Origin: Phycisphaerales bacterium UBA3190
GTDB taxonomy: Bacteria > Planctomycetota > Phycisphaerae > Phycisphaerales > UBA1924
Assembly: GCA_002364005.1 (NCBI GenBank)
Contig: DEXG01000034.1
Span: 14,484-78,483, forward strand
Direction of reading: 5' to 3'
DNA: 64,000 nt
Of this stretch, positions 42,672 through 50,496 are shown one piece after another. The translations under genes and the position numbers were made by a program. The notes under the pieces were generated by a model. That model was not told the origin of the DNA. It did no database searches and saw only the letters and a program-made list of their open reading frames with translations. Each line of letters starts with the position of its first letter. The stretch's first letter is position 1.

Positions 42672-43808
42672 TTCGCCCTGCATGAAGCCCAGCCAGAACA
42701 TGGGCGTGGCGAGCACGATGGCACCCCAGACCGCGAACATCGACATTGGCTTGGTCCCATTGCGTGCGAGCACGGCCCGGTAGAGGACATAGGTCGGGAA
42801 GACGAGCCCGTACGCGCCGATGAAGCAGCGGTAAACGATCTCGCCGCCGCTGAGCCCGGCGATGGTGGGCAGGTTGGTCGCGAAGAATCCGATGAGCCCT
42901 GCGAGCAGCGCGACGCCGATGAGCATGTTGTAGGGCGGCACGCTCTTGATTGGCATCGCCTTGACGCGATCGAGGTGGACCTGCACGGTGAAGACCCACT
43001 GGAACAGGATGTGGGCCAGCAGGACCGCGCCGATCCAGGCGGTCTGTGTGGGGTTGGCCTGTTGCCCGTTGAGGGCATCGACCAGCATGGGGGCGTAGCG
43101 GGTGGTGAGCACGATCATCAGGGCAAACATGAGCCCGAAGCCAACGCTGAAGCCGATGCGTCCGCGCTGCTTGCTGCCCAGTTGCTGACGGGCATGATGG
43201 AAGGTGACATCGAGGTAGGGGCAGAGGAGGAAGCCGAAGGTGCTGATAGGCAGCAGGAAGAGGCCCATCGCGCTGCTGGGGTGCGCCTCGTGGAACCGCT
43301 GGTTGACCGGGCCCAGATCGGGCGTGACGAAGGTCGCCACGAGCACCAGGGCGCTGAAGATCCAGAGCACCGTGGCCAGCTGGGGCATGCGTTTGAAGTA
43401 GCTGGAACGCTTGGTGACCAGCCAGAAGGCGATGAACGCCGCCAGCACGCCGTAGCTTGCGTTCTGCGACATGTACAGGCCCATGCGCAGATACTGGAAG
43501 ATCCAGAGCACCCAGAAGACATGGAAGGCGAGGGTCACGGCGCTGAAGCACCAGACGGCCCAGGCGTGTTTGCGAACGAACGCTTCTGAGTCGGCTCGTG
43601 ATTTGAGCACCCAGCCCATCGCACCTGCGCCGATGACATTGGGAACCGCGAAGACCAGGAATCCGAGCCACCCGAAGTCACGCAGCAGCAGCACGGGCAG
43701 GAACATCCCGATGCACCAGGTCCAAGAGCACGCGAGATAGGCACCCCAGACGATCGGGTTCGAGGGCTTGTGCTCGGGCGCGACCGCGTGCTCGTGGGCC
43801 GTCGTCAT
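42570..43808 (-). CDS. Unknown polytopic membrane protein (about 12 helices)
   Basis: Starting at ATG 43808, inside an ATGA overlap with the gene before it, the product has 412 residues and about 12 membrane helices (for example IVWGAYLACSWTWCIGMFL, AMGLFLLPISTFGFLLCPYL, MFAVWGAIVLATPMFWLGF). The helix pattern suits a transporter or an SSS-like carrier, but I do not recognise a family. Conserved-looking loops include CPYLDVTFHHARQQLG. It shares 102 bases with the convergent queG 3' end. Confidence 0.75.
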   Translation of the reverse strand: MTTAHEHAVAPEHKPSNPIVWGAYLACSWTWCIGMFLPVLLLRDFGWLGFLVFAVPNVIGAGAMGWVLKSRADSEAFVRKHAWAVWCFSAVTLAFHVFWVLWIFQYLRMGLYMSQNASYGVLAAFIAFWLVTKRSSYFKRMPQLATVLWIFSALVLVATFVTPDLGPVNQRFHEAHPSSAMGLFLLPISTFGFLLCPYLDVTFHHARQQLGSKQRGRIGFSVGFGLMFALMIVLTTRYAPMLVDALNGQQANPTQTAWIGAVLLAHILFQWVFTVQVHLDRVKAMPIKSVPPYNMLIGVALLAGLIGFFATNLPTIAGLSGGEIVYRCFIGAYGLVFPTYVLYRAVLARNGTKPMSMFAVWGAIVLATPMFWLGFMQGESVWLAPGMGIVLMIAAIGLVNRKQGVTGSVAGQ

Positions 43809-44542
43809 TTCTTCTGGGTCCCGCGTTGCTTCTTGGCCTTGTGGTGCGACTTGGGCGTGACATGGAAGGTCGCGGTGCATCGACCGACACGCTTGGGCTT
43901 GGGCGCGCCAGAGCCGGCGTCATCGACTTCCTCGGCCAATCGCTGTTCGCTCATGGGGACGAGCACCTGCACGATGTCCATGCGGATGCTGATGTTGAAC
44001 TCCTCGCCCGATTCGACCAGGGCGTGGATGTCGTCGAGCGGCGTCATGCGGTACTCGGCCGGGCCGTGGCACGGGCGGAGGAACTTGTATTCCAGCTGCT
44101 TGCAAACGACGGTGTAGTCGCCGCCGCAGACGCTGAAGACATAGTTGCCGCCGGCGATCTCCGAGTTGCCCAAGAGGGCGGCCCCGGCCATGGCGTTGTA
44201 CCAGTTCTTGTTGAAGCGTCTGAAGGGGAGCGTGGCCCGGTAGGTATTGTCGTTGCCGCTCATCGTGATCCCCGAGCGGTAGGCGTAGGGGAGCCAGATC
44301 ATAGAGCAGACGCGGTTCCAGAACTTGTTGCGGGTGCTGAGCTTGGAAACAAACGCCTCTGCACGCTCGAAGAGGGTTTTCTTCGGCGGCTTGGGCGGTT
44401 GCTTGTCGCCCTTGGGGCGTTTGGGAGTCGTCTGCTCGCGACTCAGCTCGGACGCGGGCTTGGGCTCGCTTGGAGGCGTCTCAACGACTTGCTCTGTCGC
44501 GTCTTGATCACTCGTCGAGATTGGCTGTGCGTTCGAACTCAT
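43805..44542 (-). CDS. Hotdog-fold (DUF4442/PaaI-like) protein with long termini
   Basis: In 245 residues, about 65-180 show the hotdog pattern of DUF4442 and thioesterase relatives: WLPYAYRSGITMSGNDNTY, ATLPFRRFNKNWYNAMAGAA, LLGNSEIAGGNYVF and QLEYKFLRPCHGPAEYRM. This suggests acyl-CoA or fatty-acyl binding. A Pro/Lys/Glu-rich N-terminus (60 residues) and a basic C-terminus (KSHHKAKKQRGTQKK) flank it. The stop overlaps the start of the 12-helix membrane protein, so the two are coupled. Confidence 0.72.
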   Translation of the reverse strand: MSSNAQPISTSDQDATEQVVETPPSEPKPASELSREQTTPKRPKGDKQPPKPPKKTLFERAEAFVSKLSTRNKFWNRVCSMIWLPYAYRSGITMSGNDNTYRATLPFRRFNKNWYNAMAGAALLGNSEIAGGNYVFSVCGGDYTVVCKQLEYKFLRPCHGPAEYRMTPLDDIHALVESGEEFNISIRMDIVQVLVPMSEQRLAEEVDDAGSGAPKPKRVGRCTATFHVTPKSHHKAKKQRGTQKK

Positions 44543-44584
44543 GGGCTTGGAAAGTATAGGCGATTGATGCGAATCGATGCCGTA

Positions 44585-45610
44585 TCAGGCGGGCTGGATC
44601 CCGCAGTCCGCTTCGGTGAGGTTGTACCACCCCTTGTCGTTGCTTTCTACACGGAAAGTGGGGATTCCGGGCTCGTGGTCCAGCAGCAACACCCAGCCGC
44701 GCTCGCTGGCTTCCTTGAGGAACCAGCTCTTGGTGATCATCGAGGTGTAGGGCTCAACATCGTACCCAAGTGAATAGGGCTGCCCGATGTGGTAGTGGGT
44801 GGGTAGGACATCGGGGGTAAAGACGATCGTCCGCCCCTGCTCGTCCTCAAAGTGCACCGCCTGCTGTCCCCAGGTGTGGCCCGGGACGAGGAAGACCTTG
44901 ATGCCCGGGAGCACCTCGGTCATGCGCTCTTCGACACTGTTTTTGGGCAGATCGCCGCGCGATGGCTTGCGGTTGAGCGGGTATGGGCGGGGCGAGTCGA
45001 TCAGGCGCATGCGGGGGCGGCCGTCCTGCAGCGGCTGCTTCTCATCCTCGAACGGAAGCAGGTGATCGCGGTAGTAGGTGCGGGTCATGACCGCGTCGTT
45101 ATTACGGGCATCGACCCACTCGCGCCGCTGCACGATGAGTTCAGCGTTGGGGAAGGTGAACTTCACATCGTGGCAATCGCCCGATGCGGCCCCGGGCTTG
45201 GTGGCCTCCCAGTCGGCCGTCTCGCCCTCGCGGGCCCGACGCGTCAGCCCGCCGGCGTGGTCGAAGTGCAGGTGTGTGACGATGGTGGCCTCGATGTCGT
45301 GGACATCAACGCCGGCTGCTACGACCTCGCTCTCGACGGTGCGCCCGTCGAGGCCGAAGATGTTGGACATCTTCTCGTCGAGCTTGTCACCCGTGCCGGC
45401 TTCGATGAGGTAGCGGTGCACCTTCCCCGTTTCCGGGTCGGGCTCGACCGATTCGAGCAGCAGGCAGTTGTGCATGAGCCGGATGCGGTGTTTTTCGTCC
45501 GGCGTGGCGCTCCGTTCCCAGATGACGCGGGGGATGATGCCGAACATGCCGCCGCCGTCGAGGAGAAACTGGCCGGCACGAAGAAGGGTCCATTTGTATC
45601 GCATGGGCAA
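44585..45610 (-). CDS. Metallo-beta-lactamase-fold hydrolase
   Basis: The 341-residue protein carries the MBL zinc motif THLHFDHAGG and later metal ligands (LVPGHTWGQQAVHFED, FTPDVLPTHYHIG, LLLDHEPGIPTFRV). The layout resembles the AHL-lactonase-like group of MBL hydrolases, and the substrate is unknown. Two ATGs (45610 and 45604) could serve as start. It lies 42 bases upstream of the hotdog gene on the same strand, probably one operon of three. Confidence 0.88.
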   Translation of the reverse strand: MPMRYKWTLLRAGQFLLDGGGMFGIIPRVIWERSATPDEKHRIRLMHNCLLLESVEPDPETGKVHRYLIEAGTGDKLDEKMSNIFGLDGRTVESEVVAAGVDVHDIEATIVTHLHFDHAGGLTRRAREGETADWEATKPGAASGDCHDVKFTFPNAELIVQRREWVDARNNDAVMTRTYYRDHLLPFEDEKQPLQDGRPRMRLIDSPRPYPLNRKPSRGDLPKNSVEERMTEVLPGIKVFLVPGHTWGQQAVHFEDEQGRTIVFTPDVLPTHYHIGQPYSLGYDVEPYTSMITKSWFLKEASERGWVLLLDHEPGIPTFRVESNDKGWYNLTEADCGIQPA

Positions 45611-45764
45611 CGGTAGACCCTGTGGGCATCGCTTTCATCTGGGATCTGGAATTGCGCCATGTATGGCCATTGCTGCATCGGATTCCGTCGTCTGCTTCTG
45701 CGTCCGTGAGGTTTTTCCCGTGATGATCTCCCCCCTCCGAATCTCGTATGGAATAGGATGGGCC

Positions 45765-46526
45765 ATGATCAAATGCACCGCAATCAAGCTGGCCCTCCCC
45801 TTGTTCCTCCTGATCAGCGCGTGCGCGGTGCCCGTGGGCTGCAGCGGCAAGACCCAGGAAGAGCAGGCGGCCGATGAGCTGCTCGATCAGATCGACGAGA
45901 TCTCGCGTCAGAACCGCGAGGAGCTTGAGGCGGAGCTGGAAGACGACGGCGGGTACTCGATGCGGACCGAGCGGGTCGACAAGCTGGTCGATGCCTATGA
46001 GAACTCCTCCGAAGACCTGCCCGAGGAACTCAAGGCCCAGATGGCCGATCAGGTGGAAGCCCTGAAAGAGATCAAGTCCCTCGCTCGGCCATACGAGATT
46101 GCATACAACGCATTCACGCAGCTTGGCGGTCTTGATCCCGCGACCATGAAAGACGAGGCGGATATTCAGCAGCGTATCGATCTGGTCAGCACGCTGATCG
46201 TGGAGAACGAGCTGATCGATGCTGCCTTTCCCGAGATCCTTCCACGCCTGGGCGGCGATCCCGCTAATATCGAGCAGCAGCTCGATCTGGTTAAGAAGAT
46301 CCGCCAGACCGATCGGGACATGCTCCCGCACATGCGCGAGGTGCTGGTGATTCTCAAGAAGCACTGGGCGATCAGCGAGATGGGCGAAGATGACATGTTC
46401 TACTTTGGGTACGATGTCCCCGATGAGGACATCGAGCTTTATAACGAGCACATCGAGCTGATGAATGTCGCAGCGATGGAACAAGAACGCCTGCAACGCC
46501 TGCAGCTGGAGATGATACAGCCGTAA
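45765..46526 (+). CDS. Predicted coiled-coil lipoprotein
   Basis: Start ATG 45765 gives MIKCTAIKLALPLFLLISAC, a lipoprotein signal with Cys20 (LISAC) or, less likely, Cys26. The 253-residue mature part is highly acidic and helical (EEQAADELLDQIDEISRQNR, then PEELKAQMADQVEALKEIK) with no family I recognise. It is probably a periplasmic helical protein. The gene diverges from the MBL hydrolase and ends before two hairpins. Confidence 0.72.
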   Translation: MIKCTAIKLALPLFLLISACAVPVGCSGKTQEEQAADELLDQIDEISRQNREELEAELEDDGGYSMRTERVDKLVDAYENSSEDLPEELKAQMADQVEALKEIKSLARPYEIAYNAFTQLGGLDPATMKDEADIQQRIDLVSTLIVENELIDAAFPEILPRLGGDPANIEQQLDLVKKIRQTDRDMLPHMREVLVILKKHWAISEMGEDDMFYFGYDVPDEDIELYNEHIELMNVAAMEQERLQRLQLEMIQP

Positions 46527-46560
46527 GTCAGTCCGCTTGGAGAACTGACGGGTTTCTTGT
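46527..46560 (+). terminator. Terminator after the coiled-coil lipoprotein
   Basis: GTCAGT (46527-46532) pairs with ACTGAC (46544-46549), followed by GGGTTTCTTGT. The stem is short but the T-rich tail and location directly after the stop support it. Confidence 0.5.
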
Positions 46561-46590
46561 TGATTCAAAGTCCAGTTGGCCTCGAGCCAG

Positions 46591-46622
46591 ACGCCCATGT
46601 GATTCGCATGGGCGTGTTTATG
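46591..46622 (+). terminator. Second strong hairpin downstream of the lipoprotein gene
   Basis: ACGCCCATG (46591-46599) pairs perfectly with CATGGGCGT (46607-46615) around seven bases, followed by GTTTATG. It may be a back-up terminator or a small structured RNA. Confidence 0.45.
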
Positions 46623-46690
46623 CATACCCAAATCTGGGGATGGCGACGAAGTCGTATCGTGATGGAATCGGTCGCTTCATCGCCGTGGTC

Positions 46691-46720
46691 TTGACGAGGC
46701 GCGTGTGGTGAGGGTAAATT
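46691..46720 (+). promoter_or_regulatory. Candidate promoter of the Cys-rich secreted protein gene
   Basis: TTGACG (46691-46696) and TAAATT (46715-46720) are 18 bases apart, some 50 bases before the start codon at 46774. The surrounding sequence is AT-richer than average. Confidence 0.4.
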
Positions 46721-46773
46721 GCGCTTGGTACAGATTCCGCTTGCACATAGTAAAATGGAAAGGAGCAAAGCAA

Positions 46774-47343
46774 ATGATCTTGACATGCATAGCGTTTCTC
46801 ACAACACTGCCGGCGTTTCATGACTTGGTGGTAAACACGATGTCTCGAGCTGAAGGGGTTCAGGACGGCGCATTGATCATTGCTCCTGAGGGGATCCATA
46901 TTCCCGCGGACCATCATGGCTTGGCGTTCATGGAGGGTGTGCCGGATGTCGCGATCGAGATGTTCGATCCCGAGGCCGAGGTGATGCTGAGCACGCTCTC
47001 GGAGGTTTCTCAAACACATGTAGTGCTCGATGTCACCGTCGCGCCGTCCGGCGGGCTCCGGGGGCTGACGCTTCAGATCGATGGCTTCCCGCACATGCCC
47101 GGCGAGAACCCGGTGAAGTATGTGCTGCTCCGCCCCGACGGCACGGTTGAGTTCGCCCCGGCCCGCGCCGATGAGCCCGGTTGCCCGGTCATTATTCAGA
47201 CAGATCCAGTCACGGGTGGCGTTTCGGTCCGGTGTCAGGTCACAGATTGTACAGGTATGTGCGATCTGATCGGCGCGGTTCAGCCGGACGGTAGCATGAA
47301 GCTGAGTTGTGGGTGTGTTGATATGCAGCCGGATGAGGATTGA
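46774..47343 (+). CDS. Hypothetical exported protein with Cys-rich C-terminus
   Basis: Start ATG 46774 has AAAGGAG nine bases upstream and gives 189 residues beginning MILTCIAFLTTLPAFHDLVV, a short hydrophobic export signal. The middle (VVLDVTVAPSGGLRGLTLQI, NPVKYVLLRPDGTVEFAPA) looks like beta-strands. The C-terminal 45 residues contain five cysteines (GCPVII, VRCQVTDCTGMC, LSCGC), suggesting disulfides or a metal site. No family is recognised. It stands alone between a promoter candidate and a strong terminator. Confidence 0.65.
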   Translation: MILTCIAFLTTLPAFHDLVVNTMSRAEGVQDGALIIAPEGIHIPADHHGLAFMEGVPDVAIEMFDPEAEVMLSTLSEVSQTHVVLDVTVAPSGGLRGLTLQIDGFPHMPGENPVKYVLLRPDGTVEFAPARADEPGCPVIIQTDPVTGGVSVRCQVTDCTGMCDLIGAVQPDGSMKLSCGCVDMQPDED

Positions 47344-47382
47344 TCTGCGATCAGTACTGAGCAACTCGACGATTCAAATACG

Positions 47383-47421
47383 AAGAAAAAGAGCCCCGGG
47401 GATGACCCGGGGCTCTTTGTT
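47383..47421. terminator. Bidirectional terminator
   Basis: AAGAGCCCCGGG (47389-47400) pairs perfectly with CCCGGGGCTCTT (47406-47417), loop GATGA. Both sides end in T-rich runs when read outward (TTTGTT on plus, TTTTTCTTCG on minus). It serves the Cys-rich gene and the convergent gapdh. Confidence 0.9.
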
Positions 47422-47461
47422 GGTTTGCTCGGTTTGCTTCAGGCGATCATCCGATCTGGAT

Positions 47462-48499
47462 TCAGAGCCCGTCCTTTTCGCCCATCATGCGGAGCATGTC
47501 GACGCAGCGGTTGGCGTAGCCGGCTTCGTTGTCGTACCAGCTGACGACCTTGAAGAAGTTGCTGTTGAGCTCGATGCAGGCGCCGGCGTCGTAGATCGAC
47601 GAGTGCGGGTCGCCGACGAAATCGCTTGAGACCACGGCTTCCTCGGTGTAACCCAGCACGCCCTTCATCGGGCCCTCGCTGGCGGCCTTCATCGCGGCGT
47701 TGATTTCCTTGAGACTCGTGGCCTTCTCGGTCCGGAAGGTCAGGTCGACCGCGGAGACATCAGCGGTGGGGACGCGGAACGCCATGCCCGTGAGCTTGCC
47801 GACCGTTTCGGGCAGGCAGAGACCGACGGCCTTGGCGGCGCCGGTGCTGGCGGGGATGATGTTCTGGTAGGCGTTGCGCCCGCCACGCCAGTCCTTCTTC
47901 GAAGGGCCGTCCTGCGTGGGCTGGGTCGCGGTCGCGGCGTGGACGGTGGTCATCAGGCCCTCGACGAGCCCGAAGTTGTCCATGATCACCTTGGTGATCG
48001 GCGCCAGGCAGTTGGTCGTGCAGCTGGCGTTGGAGATGATGGTGTCGGTCTCGGGGTTGTACTTGCCGCAGTTGACCTTGTGCACATAGGTGGGCACCGA
48101 ATCGGGGGTCTTGGTTGGGGCCGAGATCACAACACGCTTGCAGCCGTTGTTGTCGATGTGCTTCTGGGCGTCTGGGCCCTGGGTGAAGAACCCGGTGGAT
48201 TCGAGCACATAGTCGACGCCCATGTCGCCCCAGGCGAGCTTGGCCGGGTCACGCTCGGCGGTGGTCTTGGTGACCTTGCCGTTGACGGTGAACGAGTCCT
48301 CGGTGGCAGTGATCTCGGCGGGCTTGCCGTCGATCAGGAACCGCCCGTGCATGGTGTCGTACTTGAGCAGGTAGGCCAGGTTGTCGGCTGGGACGAGGTC
48401 GTTGATCGCGACCACCTCGATGCCGGGGGTGTTGGCGGCGATGCGGTAGACGAGACGACCGATGCGGCCGAAGCCGTTGATTCCGATTTTGACGCTCAT
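47462..48499 (-). CDS. gap: Glyceraldehyde-3-phosphate dehydrogenase
   Basis: The 345-residue enzyme has the NAD-binding start KIGINGFGRIGRLVYR with Asp34 (AINDL), which favours NAD over NADP. The catalytic Cys160 lies in SNASCTTNCLAP, with ATATQPTQDGPSKKDWRGGR and WYDNEAGYANRCVDM further on. It oxidises glyceraldehyde 3-phosphate in glycolysis. Its leader contains a perfect hairpin 36 bases upstream. The metal ATPase gene is next upstream on the same strand, but 121 bases away. Confidence 0.98.
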   Translation of the reverse strand: MSVKIGINGFGRIGRLVYRIAANTPGIEVVAINDLVPADNLAYLLKYDTMHGRFLIDGKPAEITATEDSFTVNGKVTKTTAERDPAKLAWGDMGVDYVLESTGFFTQGPDAQKHIDNNGCKRVVISAPTKTPDSVPTYVHKVNCGKYNPETDTIISNASCTTNCLAPITKVIMDNFGLVEGLMTTVHAATATQPTQDGPSKKDWRGGRNAYQNIIPASTGAAKAVGLCLPETVGKLTGMAFRVPTADVSAVDLTFRTEKATSLKEINAAMKAASEGPMKGVLGYTEEAVVSSDFVGDPHSSIYDAGACIELNSNFFKVVSWYDNEAGYANRCVDMLRMMGEKDGL

Positions 48500-48534
48500 A
48501 TCTGATTCCGTCCTGAGTGGAAGGTGGTGAAATA

Positions 48535-48551
48535 CGGGTGCATGGCACCCG
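48535..48551 (-). other. Hairpin in the gap leader
   Basis: CGGGTGC (48535-48541) and GCACCCG (48545-48551) form a perfect seven-pair stem with a three-base loop in the gap-ATPase interval, close to the gap start. It may affect translation or mRNA stability. Confidence 0.35.
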
Positions 48552-48620
48552 AAAGAACTTGCCTAGGCGCATGCTAGGTCGATTCAGCGAGATCTTCCTA
48601 TGGGTCAGCCCATGTTCCTG

Positions 48621-50489
48621 TTAATGATCGCGGATGTCCGAGATCACCCTGGGCGGCCAGGCGGCCCGGAGGGCGTTGACCACCGCCAGGACATCGATGA
48701 TCTCTTGGCTGATCGCCCCTGCTACGGGGGGGAGGTAGCCCATCGCGGCCAGGATCATCCCGACCATGCTCAGCAGCATCCCGCCGATCGCGGACTGTAA
48801 GGCGATGCGGCGCATGTGCTTGGAGATATGGAAGAACTCGTCGACACGCTCAAGAGACGAGTCCATGATGACCACGCCCGCGGCTTCGGTCGTGATGTCC
48901 GATGCCTGCCCGAACGCGATCCCAACCGTCGCCAGCGAGAGGGCCGGAGCGTCGTTGATCCCATCGCCCACGAAGCAGGTCCGCGCGTGCTCGGACTCGG
49001 ATCGGACGATCTCGACCTTCTGCTCGGGCGTCTGCTCGGCGATGATCTCTCGGATCCCGACCTTCTGCCCGAGGTAGTCCGCCTCGCTCTGGCGATCGCC
49101 CGAGACGAGCATCACCTTCTCGTACCCGTGCTTGCGGGAGAGGTGCTCGATAAAGAGCTTCCCGTCCTTGCGTGGCTCATCGCGGAACTGCACTGTCGCG
49201 GCGTATTGCCCGTCGAGGACCACGACGCACTCGAGCCCGGCCGTGCGCTCCGGGAGCAGGTCCAGGTGTTCCGGGTCGATCTGGGCCAGGGCCTTGCGGC
49301 CGGTGATGAGCACCTCGGTGCCCGCGACCAGCCCACTGAGCCCCTGACCGGGCTTCTCTGAGACCTGATTCGGTTCAGAGATCGACACGCCCAGCTCTTC
49401 GCCCCGTCGCACGATCGCATCGGCCAGCGGGTGCTTGGAGTATCGCTCAAGCGACACAATCTGGGAGAGCAAGGCCCGCTCGTCGATCCCCGGGGCGGGG
49501 ATGATGTCGGTGATGACTGGCGTGCCGTAGGTCAGGGTGCCCGTCTTATCGAAGATGATGGTCTTGCATGTATTGATGACCTCGAGGGCTCCGGGGTCCT
49601 TGATGACGATGCCCCGCTTGGCTGACAGGGAGATCGACCCGATGATCGCCACCGGGATGCCGATCAGCAGCGGGCAGGGGGTGGCAACGACGAGCACGGC
49701 CAGGAACCGGGTCGGGTCGCCGGAGACGGTCCACGCGATCAGGGCCAGGGCCACGGCGATGGGGGTGTAGATCGCCCCGAGCTGATCGCCGAGTCGGCGC
49801 ATCTTGGGCTTGCGCTGCTCGGTGTCACGCATGACCTGCATGATCTTGGCGTAGCGGGAGTCCTGGGCTGGTCGTGTCGCTTCGATGGTGATCGCCGACT
49901 CGCCATTGATCGAACCGGAGATGACCGAGGAGCCGGGGGCCTTGGACATCATGTACGGCTCACCGGTCAGGAACGACTCGTCCATGACGCCGTGCCCGTC
50001 GATGACGATCCCGTCCACGGGTGAGGTTTCGTGCGGGAAGATGGTGACATGGTCGCCGATCTTGACATCCTCGAGCGGGACATCAGTCAGGGTGCCATCG
50101 GATTTGAGATGGGCGACCGAGGGCATGCGTTTGGCCAATGCCTTGAGCACGCTCGACGCGTTGGCGACGGCGTACTCCTCCAGGGCCTCGCCGCCCGAGA
50201 GCATGAGCACCACGATCGAACCTGCCAGATACTCGCCCAGCAGGACCGAGGTCACAATCGAGATGCCCGCGAGCAGGTCGGAGCCGAACTCCCGTCGCAG
50301 GGCCTTCCCCACCAGCTCGAGCACCAGCGGCGTGCCGCCCAAGAACAGGCAGACCAGCAGCGGGACGCGTGCGGCGTCGGGGTCTGTGTGCATCCCGAAG
50401 CGCATGATCAGGTGGGCGGTGATCGTGAGGATGGCGATGACCGCGATCACGATCTCACGCTTGTGCCAGATCATCTTCAGGAGGGTCAT
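48621..50489 (-). CDS. P1B-type heavy-metal-transporting ATPase (TPCP/QExxD class)
   Basis: The 622-residue pump has the A-domain TGEP (175-178), the membrane metal motif TPCP (270-273), the phosphorylation site DKTGT (314-318), the HP locus (SKHPLADA) and GDGINDAPAL. Instead of CPC or CPH in the transport helix it has TPCP, and near the C-terminus QEIID (595-599). As I recall, TPCP with QExxD defines the P1B-5 class (Nia-like, linked to nickel and iron). There is no N-terminal CxxC metal domain and no C-terminal haemerythrin domain. The next gene upstream, pyrC, is seven bases away. Confidence 0.88.
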   Translation of the reverse strand: MTLLKMIWHKREIVIAVIAILTITAHLIMRFGMHTDPDAARVPLLVCLFLGGTPLVLELVGKALRREFGSDLLAGISIVTSVLLGEYLAGSIVVLMLSGGEALEEYAVANASSVLKALAKRMPSVAHLKSDGTLTDVPLEDVKIGDHVTIFPHETSPVDGIVIDGHGVMDESFLTGEPYMMSKAPGSSVISGSINGESAITIEATRPAQDSRYAKIMQVMRDTEQRKPKMRRLGDQLGAIYTPIAVALALIAWTVSGDPTRFLAVLVVATPCPLLIGIPVAIIGSISLSAKRGIVIKDPGALEVINTCKTIIFDKTGTLTYGTPVITDIIPAPGIDERALLSQIVSLERYSKHPLADAIVRRGEELGVSISEPNQVSEKPGQGLSGLVAGTEVLITGRKALAQIDPEHLDLLPERTAGLECVVVLDGQYAATVQFRDEPRKDGKLFIEHLSRKHGYEKVMLVSGDRQSEADYLGQKVGIREIIAEQTPEQKVEIVRSESEHARTCFVGDGINDAPALSLATVGIAFGQASDITTEAAGVVIMDSSLERVDEFFHISKHMRRIALQSAIGGMLLSMVGMILAAMGYLPPVAGAISQEIIDVLAVVNALRAAWPPRVISDIRDH

Positions 50490-50496
50490 GTGTGGG

